A stretch of 64,000 bases of DNA from Allomyces arbusculus. Taxonomy: Eukaryota > Blastocladiomycota > Blastocladiomycetes > Blastocladiales > Blastocladiaceae. The stretch covers positions 620,001-684,000 of the forward strand of contig JADHYV010000003.1 in NCBI GenBank assembly GCA_027604705.1. The letters run 5' to 3'. The translations under genes were made by a program, and so were the position numbers. Positions 63,451 to 64,000 of this stretch are shown here, piece by piece (the first letter of the stretch is position 1; each line of letters starts with the position of its first letter). Below the pieces are notes generated by a model, which saw only the letters and a program-made list of their open reading frames with translations, ran no database searches and was not told the origin of the DNA.

Positions 63451-63860
63451 ATGGCCGTATGTTGAGCAAGGATTGCAAGGCGAAAGCGAGACATCCAGCG
63501 CGACGCCGTCGAGCTCGACCCGGCTGCACCAGCAACGCGCCCGTGAATCCAGCATCGATTCACGCGACCTGCTCGCTCACGCGTACATAGACCTACACGT
63601 TCAACGTCACCATGACCTGCACCGGGTGCTCGGGCGCCGTCGAGCGCGCGCTCAAGCGGTTGGGCGGTTCGCTTTCATCCCACCCGCTTGGTCGCGATTT
63701 GAAGACGAGCGACTGATCGATTGGTCGCCACGTTCTAGGCATCAACAACCTCGACATTTCGCTCGAGAAGCAGACGGTGGTCGTCGAGACGGACCACTCG
63801 CTCGAGACGGTCTTTGAGACGATCAAGAAGACGGGCAAGGCCGTGACGGTTGCCGCGTAA
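63451..63860 (+). CDS. ATX1: ATX1-type copper chaperone
   Basis: Exons 63451-63456 (just ATGGCC), 63591-63666 and 63739-63860 join to 67 residues. The product is one heavy-metal-associated domain: TYTFNVTMTCTGCSGAVERA, then LGGINNLDISLEKQTVVVET and TVFETIKKTGKAVTVAA. The copper-binding motif MTCTGC is intact, and the Lys near the C-terminal helix (KKTGK) matches the family. Function: delivers Cu(I) from the cytosol to the Golgi copper ATPase Ccc2. The 6-base first coding exon is chosen because it is the only ATG giving correct phase and family start; transcripts would confirm it. Confidence 0.92.
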
Positions 63861-64000
63861 CGTGGTCATGTACAGGAATGAGATAGTTGGATTGCGCTCC
63901 CCTTGTACACTTCGTCAACTTCGTCGTCGACGCGCTGTTGTCGTCTTCGTGAATCCGTTCGAGTGTGACGGAGTGGTGTAGTCAGACTCGACCCGAACCG
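63861..64000. other. ATX1 3' flank to window end
   Basis: Nothing recognised in the last 140 bases. Confidence 0.4.

Overview
This window is nuclear DNA from a GC-rich, gene-dense fungus. Genes carry short introns (about 55-145 bases, mostly gtacgt-, gtatgt- or gtaagt-like donors and tag/cag acceptors), and the protein set is eukaryotic and fungal: Mrp51-type mitoribosomal protein, vacuolar pepsin-like protease, PKA regulatory subunit, importin-5 and ATX1. Several genes are ancestral opisthokont forms that budding yeasts have lost or reduced (TAF3 that keeps a PHD finger, a THOC5-like THO subunit, a RECQ1-like helicase, a PSI-domain membrane protein, a two-membrane-segment sensor-like receptor). 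This points to an early-diverging zoosporic fungus; Blastocladiomycota is my best guess, an inference from style and not proven.

Layout. 0.1-3.9 kb: ING-family PHD protein and a vacuolar aspartic protease. 3.9-6.6 kb: gene-poor, with two tandem relics of an aspartic protease 3' end and one unresolved coding-like segment. 6.6-14.4 kb: LRR protein (-), NSE3/MAGE (+), cystinosin (+), THOC5-like (-), and a small tail-anchored protein (+). 14.9-26.1 kb is all on the minus strand: ribosomal protein L27, a receptor-like protein, a six-exon C2H2/RS-rich protein of 1348 residues, and a DeSI/PUL protein. 26.6-29.0 kb: RecQ helicase (-). 29-32 kb: nothing secure. 32.2-38.9 kb: cyclin-like protein, MRP51-like protein and a hypothetical protein (all +). 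39.8-42.3 kb: GYP7-type RabGAP (-). 42.3-50 kb: a visibly more AT-rich, gene-poor island with one four-TM protein, a GAT microsatellite and decayed-looking membrane-protein ORFs. 50-64 kb: PSI-domain protein (+), TAF3 (-), PKA regulatory subunit (-), GID8 (+), sugar transporter (-), importin-5 (+) and ATX1 (+).

How the genes relate. Most are independent housekeeping genes: chromatin and transcription (ING, TAF3, THOC5), genome maintenance (NSE3, RecQ), vacuole/lysosome and membrane traffic (PEP4, cystinosin, GYP7), nuclear import (importin-5) and translation (RPL27, MRP51). One neighbourhood has a possible common theme: the PKA regulatory subunit and GID8 are divergently transcribed and a sugar transporter follows, so three nutrient/glucose-response genes lie together. 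Exon models were built by eye from splice sites and reading phase. For every multi-exon model except THOC5 the coding length is an exact multiple of three with open phase-consistent joins. No viral elements, CRISPR arrays or complete transposons were recognised.
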